A stretch of DNA of 64,000 nucleotides, from the NCBI GenBank assembly GCA_035524955.1, contig DATLFG010000084.1, positions 1 to 64,000 of the forward strand. Reading direction: 5' to 3'. A program made the translations under genes and the position numbers. Shown piece by piece: positions 39,799 through 48,860 of the stretch; position 1 is the first letter of the stretch, and each line of letters begins with the position of its first letter. Below the pieces are notes generated by a model, which saw only the letters and a program-made list of their open reading frames with translations, was not told the origin of the DNA and did not search any database. The stretch is from CAMLFJ01 sp035524955 (GTDB lineage: Bacteria; Methylomirabilota; Methylomirabilia; Rokubacteriales; CSP1-6).

Positions 39799-40512
39799 TC
39801 AGGGCTCGAGGGTGAACGTCACGATCACGGAGGCCTGGATCTCCTGCTCGCCGGGCATCACCGGCACCGCGGCCGGCATCGCCACGCGCGGCGCCATCTC
39901 CGGGCGCGGCGACGGGGCGCCGGCTTCCTGCACCGCCAGCACGCGGCCGACCTTCAGGGCGGCGGCGGCCGCGTACAGCTCCGCCTTGCGCCGCGCGTCC
40001 GCCATGGCGCGCTTGCGCGCCTCGCCGAGCAGCGGCGCGGGCTCCTGCCGCCCGAACTGGATGCCGTAGATCAGATTGGCGCCCTGCCCCACCTGCTGGT
40101 CGAGCACGCGGCCCAGGCCCGAGAGGTCGCGCACCTTCACCCGCACCTGGTTGGTCACCTCGTAGCCGGTGATCTCGGGCGGCTGGCCGTCGCGGCCCTG
40201 GCGGCGGAGCGGCGACACGCTGATGTTCGTGGTCTGGATGTCGCGCGCGGCGACGCCGAGACCACCCAGCCCCTGGAGCAGCCGCTCCATCGCCTGGCTG
40301 TTGGCGGCGAGCGCCTGCGCGGCGGTGGGCGCCTGGGTCACCACTCCGGTGGTGATCTCGGCCATGTCGGCCGCTGCCGACACCGTGCCGGTGCCGGCCA
40401 CCGTGACCGAGGAGGTGCGCGGATGATGGTGCATGCCCGGCCCGCGCATGGGTGCGCAGGCCGATCCGGCGAGGGCCCAGACCACGACGACGACGACGCC
40501 GAACCGCGTCAT
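39799..40512 (-). CDS. SIMPL-domain (DUF541) envelope protein
   Basis: 237 residues. An N-terminal hydrophobic segment ends in ALAGSACAP, which could be a lipobox-like or ordinary signal-peptide site. The SIMPL/DUF541 domain follows: VTVAGTGTVSAAADMAEITT, QAMERLLQGLGGLGVAARDIQTT, and RKRAMADARRKAELYAAAA. Homologues (BP26, YggE) are periplasmic oligomeric proteins linked to oxidative stress. Its start shares a base with the stop of the cyclic-nucleotide-binding gene (TGATG), so both are probably co-translated. Confidence 0.87.
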   Translation of the reverse strand: MTRFGVVVVVVWALAGSACAPMRGPGMHHHPRTSSVTVAGTGTVSAAADMAEITTGVVTQAPTAAQALAANSQAMERLLQGLGGLGVAARDIQTTNISVSPLRRQGRDGQPPEITGYEVTNQVRVKVRDLSGLGRVLDQQVGQGANLIYGIQFGRQEPAPLLGEARKRAMADARRKAELYAAAAALKVGRVLAVQEAGAPSPRPEMAPRVAMPAAVPVMPGEQEIQASVIVTFTLEP

Positions 40513-41054
40513 CAGAGCGAGCCCATCATGAACAGATCCAGCTCTTCATCCTTGGCGCGCAGCCGCGTGATCAGGAAGCGGAGCAGGTTCAGGTAGATCA
40601 CCTTGCCCACGCGCGCGTCGCCTTCCGCGATGCTGCGGAACTCCTCGCGCGAGAGGAAGAAGAGCTTGGCCCCCGCCGGGGAGCGCGCCGCCGCCGAGGT
40701 GGAGTGCTCGTCGATCAGCGAGTACTCGCCGAGACAGCGACCGGGGCCCATCGTGTTGAGGTGCACCTCGGTGGGCCGCCGGGCGCGGCCGGTGGTCCCG
40801 TCGGGCAGGAAGATCTCCACGAGGCCTTCGAGCACCACGTAGAGGCCGGGGCCGCGGGTGCCCTCGGCGAGGACCGTCTCGCCGGCCGCCACCTCGACCA
40901 GCAGCCCGCGTGCGATGATGTGGTCGAGCGCGGCCGGCGGCAGGTGCTCGAAGACCACCGAGCCCGCGAGAATGTGCCGGTACGCGTCCTTCGCCAGCTC
41001 CATGAGGGGCCCAGTCTGCCACAGACTCCGGGCCTTCGCAGGACCAACCGGCAT
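40512..41054 (-). CDS. Cyclic-nucleotide-binding domain protein
   Basis: About 180 residues from the ATG at 41054, supported by GAGGTG seven bases upstream; the ATG at 41003 is an alternative. It is a single CNB beta-roll: VFEHLPPAALDHIIARG, ETVLAEGTRGPGLYVVLEG, then the phosphate cassette RCLGEYSLIDEHSTSAAAR, where the usual FGE is LGE. No DNA-binding helix-turn-helix or catalytic domain follows, only a C-terminal helix (YLNLLRFLITRLRAKDEELD). It may sense a nucleotide and act through protein contacts. It follows the radical SAM gene by 19 bases. Confidence 0.82.
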   Translation of the reverse strand: MPVGPAKARSLWQTGPLMELAKDAYRHILAGSVVFEHLPPAALDHIIARGLLVEVAAGETVLAEGTRGPGLYVVLEGLVEIFLPDGTTGRARRPTEVHLNTMGPGRCLGEYSLIDEHSTSAAARSPAGAKLFFLSREEFRSIAEGDARVGKVIYLNLLRFLITRLRAKDEELDLFMMGSL

Positions 41055-41073
41055 GATCGACACCTCGATCGGA

Positions 41074-42516
41074 TCAACGATCCGGGCGCGCGCCTCCGGT
41101 CCCCTCCAGCACCGCCTCGCGCCATTCCCGCTTGAGCGGAAGAATGGGCGGCATCGGCACCACGTCGGGCGCGTCGGTCGGCGCGGCCACCGCATCCTTG
41201 CGATCGGTCGCGGCCCCCTTCTTCATGAACAGATTGTAGATGGACCACTGGAGCCGGCGGCGACCGCCCCGCACCGGAAAGCGTCGCGCCATGGACGACA
41301 GCGCGTAGAACGTCTCGTAGGCCGTATTCTGACCCAGCCGGAGCTCGTCGCCGGACATGCGCGCGGGTCGATAGACGACGTTCGCCTGATCGTACTTCTC
41401 CCAATCGAAGGACACGATACGGTTGGCCTTCTTCATCTCGTACCAGGTCAGCGTGCCCGGATACGGCGTGAGGACGGAGTACGCGCAGGCGTCGTAGTCG
41501 GCATCGATATTGAACCGCGCCGTCTCCTCGAACACCGAGGGGTCGTCGCCGTCGAAGCCGAACATGAACAGGCCGAACACCATGATGCCGTACGAGTGGA
41601 CCTTCTCCACCAGCGCGGCGAAGGTCTCGGGACGGTTCACGTGCTTGTGCACGCTCGTCAGGGTGGCGCGTGAGATCGACTCGAAGCCGATGCTCAGCAG
41701 GGTGCAGCCGCTCGCGGCGGCGAGCTCGAGCATCCGGTCGTCCTGCGCGAGCTTCGAGGTGACCCCCGCCTGCCAGGTGACCCCGCGGCCCCGGAGCGCC
41801 CGCATGACCTCCTTCGGGCGCTCCGGCGTGCCGAAGAAGTCGGCATCGTTGATCGAGACCGTGCGCGAGCCGCAGTTCTCGATCTCCCGGATCACCTCCG
41901 TGACCGGCCGGTAGCGGAACTTCAGCCCGTTCATCAGGGGTTCGGCGCAGAACGTGCAGCCCTGGTGGCAGCCGCGCGAGGTCTGCACGAAGGTGCGATT
42001 CACGTAGCGGTTCTTCTTGAGCAGGTCGTACCGCGGCATGGCGAGGCCGTCCATCGGGTGCAACTGGTCCGCCCGGTAGGTGCCGCGCATCGCGCCCCGC
42101 TCGAGGTCGTCCAGGAGGCGGTCGAGCACGAGCTCCGCCTCCCCGATCACCACCGCGTCGCAGTGCTTGAGCGCCTCCTGGGGCATGAAGCTCGGGTGCA
42201 CGCCGCCCATCACGACCGGCACCCCGCGCGCCCGGAAGGCGTCGGCGATCTCGTAGCCGCGATTCACGTAGCTCGTCATCGCGGACAGGCCGACCAGATC
42301 CGCCTTCAGGCCGAAGTCGATCGACTCGATGTTCTCGTCGGTCAGCACGACCTCGTACCGGTCGCGCGGAATGCCGGCGGCGACGGCCAGCAGGCCCGCG
42401 AGCGGCGAGTAGAGGGCCCGATTCAGGTACAGGGGCCGCGTGGTCAGCGAATCGGTTCTCGGGTTGATGAGATGAATGACTCGGGATCGCATCCCGGTCA
42501 CCCGACGGTTGACCAT
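41074..42516 (-). CDS. B12-binding radical SAM protein
   Basis: 480 residues. The N-terminal third is a cobalamin-binding Rossmann domain (KADLVGLSAMTSYVNRGYEI, then VPVVMGGVHPSFMPQEALKH), without the DxHxxG base-off motif visible. The radical SAM core begins with TSRGCHQGCTFCAEP, the 4Fe-4S CxxxCxxC site, followed by INDADFFGTP and LLSIGFESI. Such enzymes often methylate or rearrange unactivated carbons, for example in hopanoid or natural-product synthesis. The ATG at 42516 has a GAGGAGGA site. A well-formed promoter lies 70-95 bases upstream. Confidence 0.87.
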   Translation of the reverse strand: MVNRRVTGMRSRVIHLINPRTDSLTTRPLYLNRALYSPLAGLLAVAAGIPRDRYEVVLTDENIESIDFGLKADLVGLSAMTSYVNRGYEIADAFRARGVPVVMGGVHPSFMPQEALKHCDAVVIGEAELVLDRLLDDLERGAMRGTYRADQLHPMDGLAMPRYDLLKKNRYVNRTFVQTSRGCHQGCTFCAEPLMNGLKFRYRPVTEVIREIENCGSRTVSINDADFFGTPERPKEVMRALRGRGVTWQAGVTSKLAQDDRMLELAAASGCTLLSIGFESISRATLTSVHKHVNRPETFAALVEKVHSYGIMVFGLFMFGFDGDDPSVFEETARFNIDADYDACAYSVLTPYPGTLTWYEMKKANRIVSFDWEKYDQANVVYRPARMSGDELRLGQNTAYETFYALSSMARRFPVRGGRRRLQWSIYNLFMKKGAATDRKDAVAAPTDAPDVVPMPPILPLKREWREAVLEGTGGARPDR

Positions 42517-42583
42517 GGCCTGTTCCTCCTCACCAGGGTCCGACAGGTTGTGGAGTCGACAGTTCAGCGGGTGGATTGACGAA

Positions 42584-42612
42584 ATCGTAAGGCTCATGCC
42601 CGGAGCCGTCAA
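42584..42612 (-). promoter_or_regulatory. Sigma-70-type promoter of the radical SAM gene
   Basis: On the minus strand, TTGACG (42612-42607) and TACGAT (42589-42584) are separated by exactly 17 bases. Transcription would start near 42577, leaving a leader of about 60 bases before the ATG at 42516. The fit to the TTGACA-17-TATAAT layout is unusually good for this GC-rich sequence. Confidence 0.55.
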
Positions 42613-42635
42613 GGCGGTTCGCGGCCCGCGTGGGG

Positions 42636-43817
42636 TCAGACATAGGGGCGGAGGTCGACGCGACGGCCCTCGGTCGCGGAGAGGTAGGCGCCGTAGATGA
42701 CCGCGGTCACGTCGCGGGCGAGCGGGCCGCCGGAGAGCGGCTCACGGTCCCCGGCCACGCACTCCACGAAGTCCTGGATCTCCTGCGGGTAGCCGGTGGT
42801 CCACTCCTCGTCCGGCTGGGGGGCGGTCCAGCCCGCCTTGGTCTCGATCTTCTCCACGATGTACTCGTCGCCGAATACGGATGCCTCGGGCGCGTAGGCC
42901 TGCACGAGGTCGTTGGGATTGATGTTGCAGAGCACCACCGCCTTCGCGCCGTAGATGGCCATCTGGTTCCGGATGCCGCCGAGCACCGTGTCGGCCGCCG
43001 AGATCGCCGCCACCGTGCCGTCGTCGAAGGTGATCAGCATGGTGCCCCAGTCCTCCACGTCCGCGCCCTCGACCGTGTTGAGGTAGCGGGGTGCGGCCGC
43101 GCGGAAGGCCGCGGTATCGGCGAGCTGGGCGGTCTCCGCCATCACCGAGACCGGGCGGACCGGGGCCCCGCGCAGCCGCCGGCCCTCGTCCGCCTTCAGG
43201 TAGAGCGCGGCGCCCAGCGGGTGGCAGGCCTTGCCGATCAGCGAGCCGCCGCCGCCGGTGACCCACCGCTTGTTGATCGGCGCGTGCGTGCCCGAGTGGC
43301 TCTCCTCGCCGACCAATCTCAAGATGGGCCCACCGGAGGCGGTGAGGAGCCGGCGCGCCTTCTGGATCGGCGGCGCGTACACCCAGTTCTCCGCGTAGCA
43401 GAGCCGCACGCGGGCCGCCGCGCACGCGGCCAGGACCTCGTCGGCGGCGGCCAGCGCGCGCTCCAGCATCGCCCCGCGCGGGGTGTCCGGCGGGCCGAAG
43501 AACCCGGTGAGCGGCTTCTCCACGATCACGTGCTTGCCGGCGCGGGCGGCCTCGATCGCCATCGGCGCGTGGTGGTGGGCCGGCACGCAGAGGTCCACGA
43601 GGTCCACCTCCGGGTCGGCGAGCACCGCGTGGAAGTCGGCGGCCGCGCGCGCCACTCCGAACCGCCGCGCGTAGGCCTGGGCCCGCTCGGACCGCGCCGC
43701 GGTCACGCAGGCGAGCTCGACGTCCACCCCGCGGACGTGGCGATACGCCTCGCCGTGAATGTGCGCCACGAAACCCGCGCCGACGATGCCCACCCGCACT
43801 CTCGGTCGTGACGCCAT
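42636..43817 (-). CDS. Gfo/Idh/MocA-family NAD(P)-dependent oxidoreductase
   Basis: 393 residues. The N-terminal Rossmann fold has VGIVGAGFVAHIHGEAYRHV (GxGxxA), VDLVDLCVPAHHHAPMAIEA and the catalytic-lysine motif KHVIVEKPL. The C-terminal half has the mixed-sheet dimer domain with a GGGGSLIGKACHPLGAALYL segment. It oxidises or reduces a sugar, inositol or related cyclic polyol. It lies 25 bases downstream of an MFS transporter and near an SMP-30 lactonase, which suggests a sugar-acid uptake and oxidation module. Confidence 0.88.
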   Translation of the reverse strand: MASRPRVRVGIVGAGFVAHIHGEAYRHVRGVDVELACVTAARSERAQAYARRFGVARAAADFHAVLADPEVDLVDLCVPAHHHAPMAIEAARAGKHVIVEKPLTGFFGPPDTPRGAMLERALAAADEVLAACAAARVRLCYAENWVYAPPIQKARRLLTASGGPILRLVGEESHSGTHAPINKRWVTGGGGSLIGKACHPLGAALYLKADEGRRLRGAPVRPVSVMAETAQLADTAAFRAAAPRYLNTVEGADVEDWGTMLITFDDGTVAAISAADTVLGGIRNQMAIYGAKAVVLCNINPNDLVQAYAPEASVFGDEYIVEKIETKAGWTAPQPDEEWTTGYPQEIQDFVECVAGDREPLSGGPLARDVTAVIYGAYLSATEGRRVDLRPYV

Positions 43818-43842
43818 CGTCTCCTCCTCCTCCTCCCGGCGC

Positions 43843-45051
43843 TCAGCGCGCCCGCAGCCGCCACCAGCCGAGCAGCGCCGCGATCCCGGCCAGCCCCACG
43901 CTCCCGTTCGTCATCAACGCGCGCTGGACGCCCCAGCGCTCGGACATCGCCCCCACCATGAACGCACCGATCGGGAACACGCCGCCCCAGATCAGCGTGT
44001 AGATGCTCATGACCCGCCCGCGCAGCGCGTCGGGCGCCGCCAGCTGCATCGTGGTGTTGCAGGACACCACCGCCATGATGCCGAAGAAGCCGGTGACGAA
44101 CAGCACCGCCACCGCGGGCCAGAACGCCCGCACCAGCGCGAGACCGATGAGCCCGCCGCAGGCCAGCGCGGCCGCCGTGAACATCAGCGCGCGCGGCGGC
44201 CGGCCGGCTCCGAGTGTGCCGAGGGTGAGCGCCCCGCTCACCGCCCCCACCCCGAGCGCGGCCATGAGAAAGCCGAAGCCCTCCGCGCCCAGGTCCAGCA
44301 CGGTGCGGACCACCAGCGGGACGTAGACCGTGAAGTTGAACACGGTGAGGCTCACCATGAAGGTGAGCCCCAGCGCCAGCCGCATCTCCCGGGTCCGCCA
44401 GACGTAGCGGATGCCGATCAGGATCTCCGCCCCCACGCCCTGGCCCGAGCGCGGCTGCGGGAGCCCGCGGGCCCGCAGGGTGAGCATCATCACGATCGCG
44501 ATGGCGAAGCCCACCGCATTGAGCACGAAGGCCGGCGCGATCCCGTAGCGGCCGATGATGACGCCCCCGACACTGGGCCCCACGATGCGGGCCGCGTTGA
44601 AGCATGCCGAGTTGAGCGACACCGCGCTGCCCACGTCCGATCGCCCCACGATCTCGGCCACGAAGGACTGGCGGGCCGGCCCGTCGAGCACGTTGGCGAG
44701 TCCGACCCCGGTGGCGAGCACCGCCACGTGCCAGTACTCGGCGTGGCCCCCGTACACCAGCGCGCCGAGCACGAGCGCCTGGCCGCCCAGCACCGACTGG
44801 GTCACGAGCAGCAGCCGCCGCTTGGGCACGCGATCGGCCACCGCGCCCGCCACGATCGAGAAGAGCAGGATCGGCCCGAACTGCAGGGTGCCGATCAGGC
44901 CCAGCAGCAGCGGGGACGAGGTGAGCTGGAGCACCAGCCAGGACTGGGCCACCGTCTGCATCCACGAGCCGACCTGCGCCACGAACTGCGCCGCGAAGAA
45001 GCGCCGGAAATCGGCGTGGCGGAACGCCCGGAGGCCGGTCGGGAGGGCCAT
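43843..45051 (-). CDS. Major facilitator superfamily transporter (enterobactin-exporter-like group)
   Basis: 402 residues, about 12 hydrophobic helices. The N-terminal AFRHADFRRFFAAQFVAQVGSW, then QTVAQSWLVLQLT, is characteristic of the MFS_3/EntS-like group, with loop DRVPKRRLLL between helices two and three and a mid-point break near residue 200 (LRARGLPQPRSGQG). Members export siderophores, drugs or metabolites. It is ten bases downstream of the SMP-30 gene and 25 before the Gfo/Idh gene, both on the same strand. Substrate unknown. Confidence 0.87.
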   Translation of the reverse strand: MALPTGLRAFRHADFRRFFAAQFVAQVGSWMQTVAQSWLVLQLTSSPLLLGLIGTLQFGPILLFSIVAGAVADRVPKRRLLLVTQSVLGGQALVLGALVYGGHAEYWHVAVLATGVGLANVLDGPARQSFVAEIVGRSDVGSAVSLNSACFNAARIVGPSVGGVIIGRYGIAPAFVLNAVGFAIAIVMMLTLRARGLPQPRSGQGVGAEILIGIRYVWRTREMRLALGLTFMVSLTVFNFTVYVPLVVRTVLDLGAEGFGFLMAALGVGAVSGALTLGTLGAGRPPRALMFTAAALACGGLIGLALVRAFWPAVAVLFVTGFFGIMAVVSCNTTMQLAAPDALRGRVMSIYTLIWGGVFPIGAFMVGAMSERWGVQRALMTNGSVGLAGIAALLGWWRLRAR

Positions 45052-45061
45052 CGGCGGCCGA

Positions 45062-45997
45062 TCAGCCGCCGGCCACGCCCTGGGTATTGACGAAGATCGA
45101 GTAGAGCGACTGGCTCGCGGCGAGAAAGAGCCGGTTGCGCTTGGCCCCGCCGAAGCAGAGGTTGGCGCATCGCTCGGGCAGCAGGATGCGGCCGATGAGC
45201 TTCGCGTCGGGATCGTAGATCGCGACGCCGTCGAGCCCCTCGCCCCCGCCCCAGCCGCACCAGAGGTTGCCGTCGATGTCGCAGCGCAGGCCGTCCGGGA
45301 TGCCCGCGCCCGCGTTGACGAAGACGCGGCCGTCGGCGAGCGCGACGCCGCCCGCGACCACGTCGAACGCGCGGATCTCGCGCGGCACCGTCCCCGACGC
45401 CACCACGTAGAGCCGGCTCTCGTCGGGCGAGAAGCAGAGGCCGTTGGGGCGCGGGATGTCGCCCGCGACCACGGTGGCCCGGCTGCTCCGGGGGTCGAGG
45501 CGGTACACGTTGGTGGGCAGCTCGAGCTTCGCGGTGTGACCCTCGTAGTTGCCGAGCACGCCGAAGGGCGGATCGGTGAACCACACGCTGTCGTCCGACT
45601 TGACCACCACGTCGTTGGGCGAGTTGAGCCGCTTGCTCTCGAAGGAGTCGATCAGCACCGCGACCGCGCCGTCGTACTCGGTGCGGGTCACGCGCCGGCT
45701 GTCGTGCTCGCAGGTGACGAGCCGGCCCTGGCGGTCGCGTGTGTTGCCGTTCGCGTAGTGCGAGGGCTTCCGGAAGACGGAGACCATGCCGGTCTCCTCG
45801 TCCCAGCGCATGATGCGGTCGTTGGGGATGTCGCTCCACAGGACGTAGCGGCCGTCGCCGAACCAGACCGGCCCCTCCGCCCAGCGGAACCCGGTGGCCA
45901 GGCGCTCCACCGCCGCGTTGAAGATGCGGTACTTGGCGAAGCTCTCGTCGAGGATCTGCACCGCCGGATCGGGATACCGCACGGGTTCGGTCCGCAT
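45062..45997 (-). CDS. SMP-30/gluconolactonase-family hydrolase
   Basis: 311 residues, six-bladed beta-propeller. Metal-site segments are clear: RWAEGPVWFGDGRYVLWSDI (Glu), LNSPNDVVVKSDDSVWFTDP (Asn), PNGLCFSPDESRLYVV (Asn) and IPDGLRCDIDGNLW (Asp). The enzyme opens sugar or other lactones. A TTGACT (46035-46030) and CACCAT (46012-46007) pair 17 bases apart would start transcription near the ATG at 45997, so the message may have almost no leader. It heads the run leading to the MFS and Gfo/Idh genes. Confidence 0.87.
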   Translation of the reverse strand: MRTEPVRYPDPAVQILDESFAKYRIFNAAVERLATGFRWAEGPVWFGDGRYVLWSDIPNDRIMRWDEETGMVSVFRKPSHYANGNTRDRQGRLVTCEHDSRRVTRTEYDGAVAVLIDSFESKRLNSPNDVVVKSDDSVWFTDPPFGVLGNYEGHTAKLELPTNVYRLDPRSSRATVVAGDIPRPNGLCFSPDESRLYVVASGTVPREIRAFDVVAGGVALADGRVFVNAGAGIPDGLRCDIDGNLWCGWGGGEGLDGVAIYDPDAKLIGRILLPERCANLCFGGAKRNRLFLAASQSLYSIFVNTQGVAGG

Positions 45998-46060
45998 GAC
46001 CACCGGATGGTGGCCACTCGGGGCGGAGAAGTCAACACCCTTGTGCTACAGTCGCGCGAC

Positions 46061-46699
46061 ATGAGCCGCCCCGCGATCCGGCATCTCTCCAAGGTGGATC
46101 CGGTGATGCGCGCGCTCATCCGGCGCGTGGGCTCGTGCGGTCTCGCGGTGCGGAACCATCAGCCCTTCGAGACGCTGGTGCGGGCCATCGCGCATCAGCA
46201 GATCCACGGCCGCGCCGCCGAGGCCATCCTGGGCCGCTTCATCGCGCTCTTCCCGGGCCGCCGCTTCCCGACGCCGGAGGACATCGTCACGGTGGACGCG
46301 CGCAAGATGCGCCGCGCCGGGTTCTCACGGGCGAAGACCCGCTCGATCAAGGACATCGCCCGGAAGACCCGCAGCGGGCTGATTCCCACCCGCCGCGCCT
46401 GCCATCGCCTCGGCGACGCCGAGCTGATCGAGCGGCTGGTCCAGGTGCGCGGGGTCGGGCAGTGGACGGTGGAGATGCTGCTGATGTTCACCCTGGGCCG
46501 CCCCGACGTGCTGCCGGTGGACGACTTCGGGGTCCGCGAGGGCTTCAAGATCGCCTATCGTCGCCGCCAGCAGCCCACGCCCAAGCAGCTCCGGCGGTAC
46601 GGCGAGCGGTGGCAGCCCTACCGCTCGGTGGCCGCCTGGTATCTCTGGCGGGCGACCGAGCAGGCGCTGAAGCGAAAGGTGCAGCCGACGGTCACGTGA
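46061..46699 (+). CDS. alkA: DNA-3-methyladenine glycosylase, AlkA type
   Basis: 212-residue helix-hairpin-helix glycosylase. The HhH motif is LVQVRGVGQWTVEMLLMF, followed by LPVDDFGVREG with the catalytic Asp near 154-155; HQQIHGRAAEAI is the conserved first core helix. Alkylated bases would be excised as the first step of base-excision repair. There is no N-terminal Ada or TBP-like domain, so it is the minimal form. The ATG at 46061 lacks a ribosome-binding site, but TACAGT lies eight bases upstream, suggesting a leaderless transcript. Its end overlaps the convergent enolase-family gene by eight bases. Confidence 0.9.
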   Translation: MSRPAIRHLSKVDPVMRALIRRVGSCGLAVRNHQPFETLVRAIAHQQIHGRAAEAILGRFIALFPGRRFPTPEDIVTVDARKMRRAGFSRAKTRSIKDIARKTRSGLIPTRRACHRLGDAELIERLVQVRGVGQWTVEMLLMFTLGRPDVLPVDDFGVREGFKIAYRRRQQPTPKQLRRYGERWQPYRSVAAWYLWRATEQALKRKVQPTVT

Positions 46700-47933
46700 C
46701 GGACGGGCGCGCCCGCATCTGCTCCGGGCTCATGCCGTAGAACGTCCGCGCGCGGTCACCCGGCCCCGACCAGGGATGCGCGCGGAGCACCTCCTCGTTG
46801 ATGTCGGCGCCCCAGCCCGGCGCGTCGGTCAGGAAGATGTGGCCGTCCTTGACGACGGGCGGCTTCGTCACGAGGTCGGCCTTCCAGGCCACGTCGTCGA
46901 TGTCGATCTCCATGATGCGCACGTTGGGCAGCACCGCGCAGAGGTGCAGCGAATGGAGATCGGCCAGGTGGCTGTAGTAGTTGTGAGGCGCGATGTTGAT
47001 CTCGTAGGTCTCGGCCATGCGCCCGATCTGCACGGCCTGGGAGAAGCCGTTCCACGGCACGTCGATGATGGCCACGTCCACCGCGTGCAGCTCGAGGAAG
47101 GGCCGATACTGGCGCGTGGTCACCAGACTCTCGAGCGACGCGAGACGTGTCGACGTCGACTGCTTGATCTGCAGCAGGGCCTGCGGGTCCCAGTTGTCGT
47201 ACTCGACCCACTGCATGTCGAACTGCTCGAGCAGCTTGGCCACCCGCAGCGCGCCCTCGGTGCGGAAGTTGTAGTTGAGGTCGAGGCACAGGCCGACCTT
47301 GGGCCCCACCGCGTCGCGGAAGGTGCCGATCAGGCGCTCGATGGCCTCCAGGATCTCCACGGTGGGGGCGCCGTCGGTGGAGTTGATCCCGCTCGCGAAG
47401 CCCGGGAAGTACACGGTGGCCGGATCGCCCGGGATCACCATGTTGGTCTTGAGCGCGGTGAAGCCGCGCGCGACCACCTCGCGACCGAGCGCGGCGATGT
47501 CGTCGTAGGTGCGGAGCGGCGGCGTGCCGAGCACGTGGCCGAGCCGCGCCCGCGTCGTCCCGCAGTGCGACCAGTACAGCCGCATGCGGTCGCGCAGCGG
47601 GCCGCCGAACAGCTCGTAGACCGGCACGCCGAGCGCCTTGGCCTTGATGTCCCACAGGGCCAGTTCGATGCCGGCCATGGCCTTGTGGGTCACGCCGCCC
47701 AGGTTCTGGCGCGTGGCCCGCAGCATGTCCCAGTACAGGCGCTCGACCGGCCGCGGATCCTGCCCGATCAGCAGCGGGGCCAGGTCGCGGACCGAGCCCG
47801 CGATGCCGTACGGGCTGCGATTGTCGCTGCATTCCCCCCAGCCCACGAGGCCGTCGTCGGTCTCGACGCGTACGAAGGTCCAGGGCCGCCAGCCGCCGTC
47901 GCAGTGCAGGGCTTCCACCCGCGCGATCCTCAT
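46692..47933 (-). CDS. Mandelate racemase/muconate lactonizing (enolase superfamily) enzyme
   Basis: 413 residues. The capping domain (RIARVEALHCDGGW, WGECSDNRSPYG) is followed by the TIM barrel with YELFGGPLRDRMRLYW, KTNMV, the metal ligands in VGLCLDLNYNF (Asp) and QWVEYDNWDPQAL (Glu), and NIAPHNYYSHLADLHSLHLC. This pattern suits acid-sugar dehydratases such as galactonate dehydratase-like members. A role in sugar-acid catabolism with the SMP-30 and Gfo/Idh genes is plausible, though they are separated by alkA. The start is ATG at 47933; a GTG at 47951 is possible. Confidence 0.87.
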   Translation of the reverse strand: MRIARVEALHCDGGWRPWTFVRVETDDGLVGWGECSDNRSPYGIAGSVRDLAPLLIGQDPRPVERLYWDMLRATRQNLGGVTHKAMAGIELALWDIKAKALGVPVYELFGGPLRDRMRLYWSHCGTTRARLGHVLGTPPLRTYDDIAALGREVVARGFTALKTNMVIPGDPATVYFPGFASGINSTDGAPTVEILEAIERLIGTFRDAVGPKVGLCLDLNYNFRTEGALRVAKLLEQFDMQWVEYDNWDPQALLQIKQSTSTRLASLESLVTTRQYRPFLELHAVDVAIIDVPWNGFSQAVQIGRMAETYEINIAPHNYYSHLADLHSLHLCAVLPNVRIMEIDIDDVAWKADLVTKPPVVKDGHIFLTDAPGWGADINEEVLRAHPWSGPGDRARTFYGMSPEQMRARPSVT

Positions 47934-47988
47934 GGCGACAGACCATGCCACAGGCGGCCCGCGCGGACAAGCGCACGCCGAGACGCGG

Positions 47989-48071
47989 CCGCGAGAGCGA
48001 GCCGAGCGGCCGCTCAGCTCGATTCTCGTATCCGCTCCGCTCGCTCTCGCGGCTCACCTCGCCCGGCCACG
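47989..48071 (-). repeat. Modular GC-rich interspersed repeat, copy B
   Basis: Read on the minus strand, it begins right after the HAD-gene stop codon: GTGGCCGGGCGAGGTGAGCC, then CGAGAGCGAGCGG, then AGCGGATACGAGAATCGAGC. It ends in a palindromic arm around GAGCGGCCGCTC. It contains one unit of the first type and one or two of the second. It fills most of the gap between the HAD gene and the enolase-family gene. Confidence 0.75.
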
Positions 48072-48860
48072 TCACGGCCAGACCGCGGAACCCTGCCGGA
48101 ACTGCTCCAGCGTGAGCAGCCGGATGCGGGGATCCGCGCGCGCGGCCGCCCGCGCCGCCTCGGTCGTGTAGCCCCAGGCGGCGAGGAAGAGCGCCACGTC
48201 GTCCAGATCCGAATGCGTGGTCACGTGCCGGAGGGTCTCGAGGCGGTCTTCCACGAAGGCCAGCCGGGGCCGGCTCCCCCGCTCGGCGGCCCAGGCCGCG
48301 ATCAGGGCGCGGAGGTTCCGGCACTTGTGCGCGCCCGTCTCCTTGCCCTGCACATCCGCCAGCCGCACGCCCCATGACTCGAGGACGCGCCGGGCGAAGG
48401 CCCCCTCCTTGGTCGTGACCAGCACGCTCCGCACGGGCTCCGCCACGAGGCGGCGTAGCTCGTCGACGCTGCCGTACGGGGCATGCAGCGCGAGCCAGCC
48501 CGCCTCGTCGGCGGCGATCCACTCGCGCCGCGTCTCGTCGAGGGCGTGGCCGAGGCGCGCGATCAGGGCGGCGCCGCTCGGTGACCCCGTGGCGACGAGC
48601 CCCGCGCGCACCCGCTCCCAGCCGCCCAGGATCTCTGCGCGCGGGATGCCCCGCGCGATCGCGCGCAGGAGCACCGGCATCTCCCAGCCGCTCAGGATCA
48701 CCGGCCGCAGCGTGCTGAAGGCCTCGAAGGCGCTCTCGGCCGGCGGCTCGTCGGCGGGCCACACGCGCGCGCAGGTGCGGCGACTGGTCTCGAAGTACTC
48801 GTGCAGGCCGTCGCAGCAGACGCCGTCGAAGTCGAGCGCCAGGATGTCCGGAATCGTCAA
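48072..48860 (-). CDS. HAD-superfamily hydrolase
   Basis: 262 residues. Motif I is LALDFDGVCCDG near residue 8 (Asp nucleophile and acid), motif II is RSVLVTTKEG with Thr, a basic residue (KETGAHKCRNL) supplies motif III, and LAFVEDRLETL gives motif IV acids. A large helical cap follows motif I (residues about 20-140). It is related to plant and cyanobacterial HAD-like proteins with a C1 cap. The phosphorylated substrate is unknown. It diverges from the coiled-coil membrane protein gene. Its stop is followed directly by repeat copy B. Confidence 0.82.
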   Translation of the reverse strand: MTIPDILALDFDGVCCDGLHEYFETSRRTCARVWPADEPPAESAFEAFSTLRPVILSGWEMPVLLRAIARGIPRAEILGGWERVRAGLVATGSPSGAALIARLGHALDETRREWIAADEAGWLALHAPYGSVDELRRLVAEPVRSVLVTTKEGAFARRVLESWGVRLADVQGKETGAHKCRNLRALIAAWAAERGSRPRLAFVEDRLETLRHVTTHSDLDDVALFLAAWGYTTEAARAAARADPRIRLLTLEQFRQGSAVWP

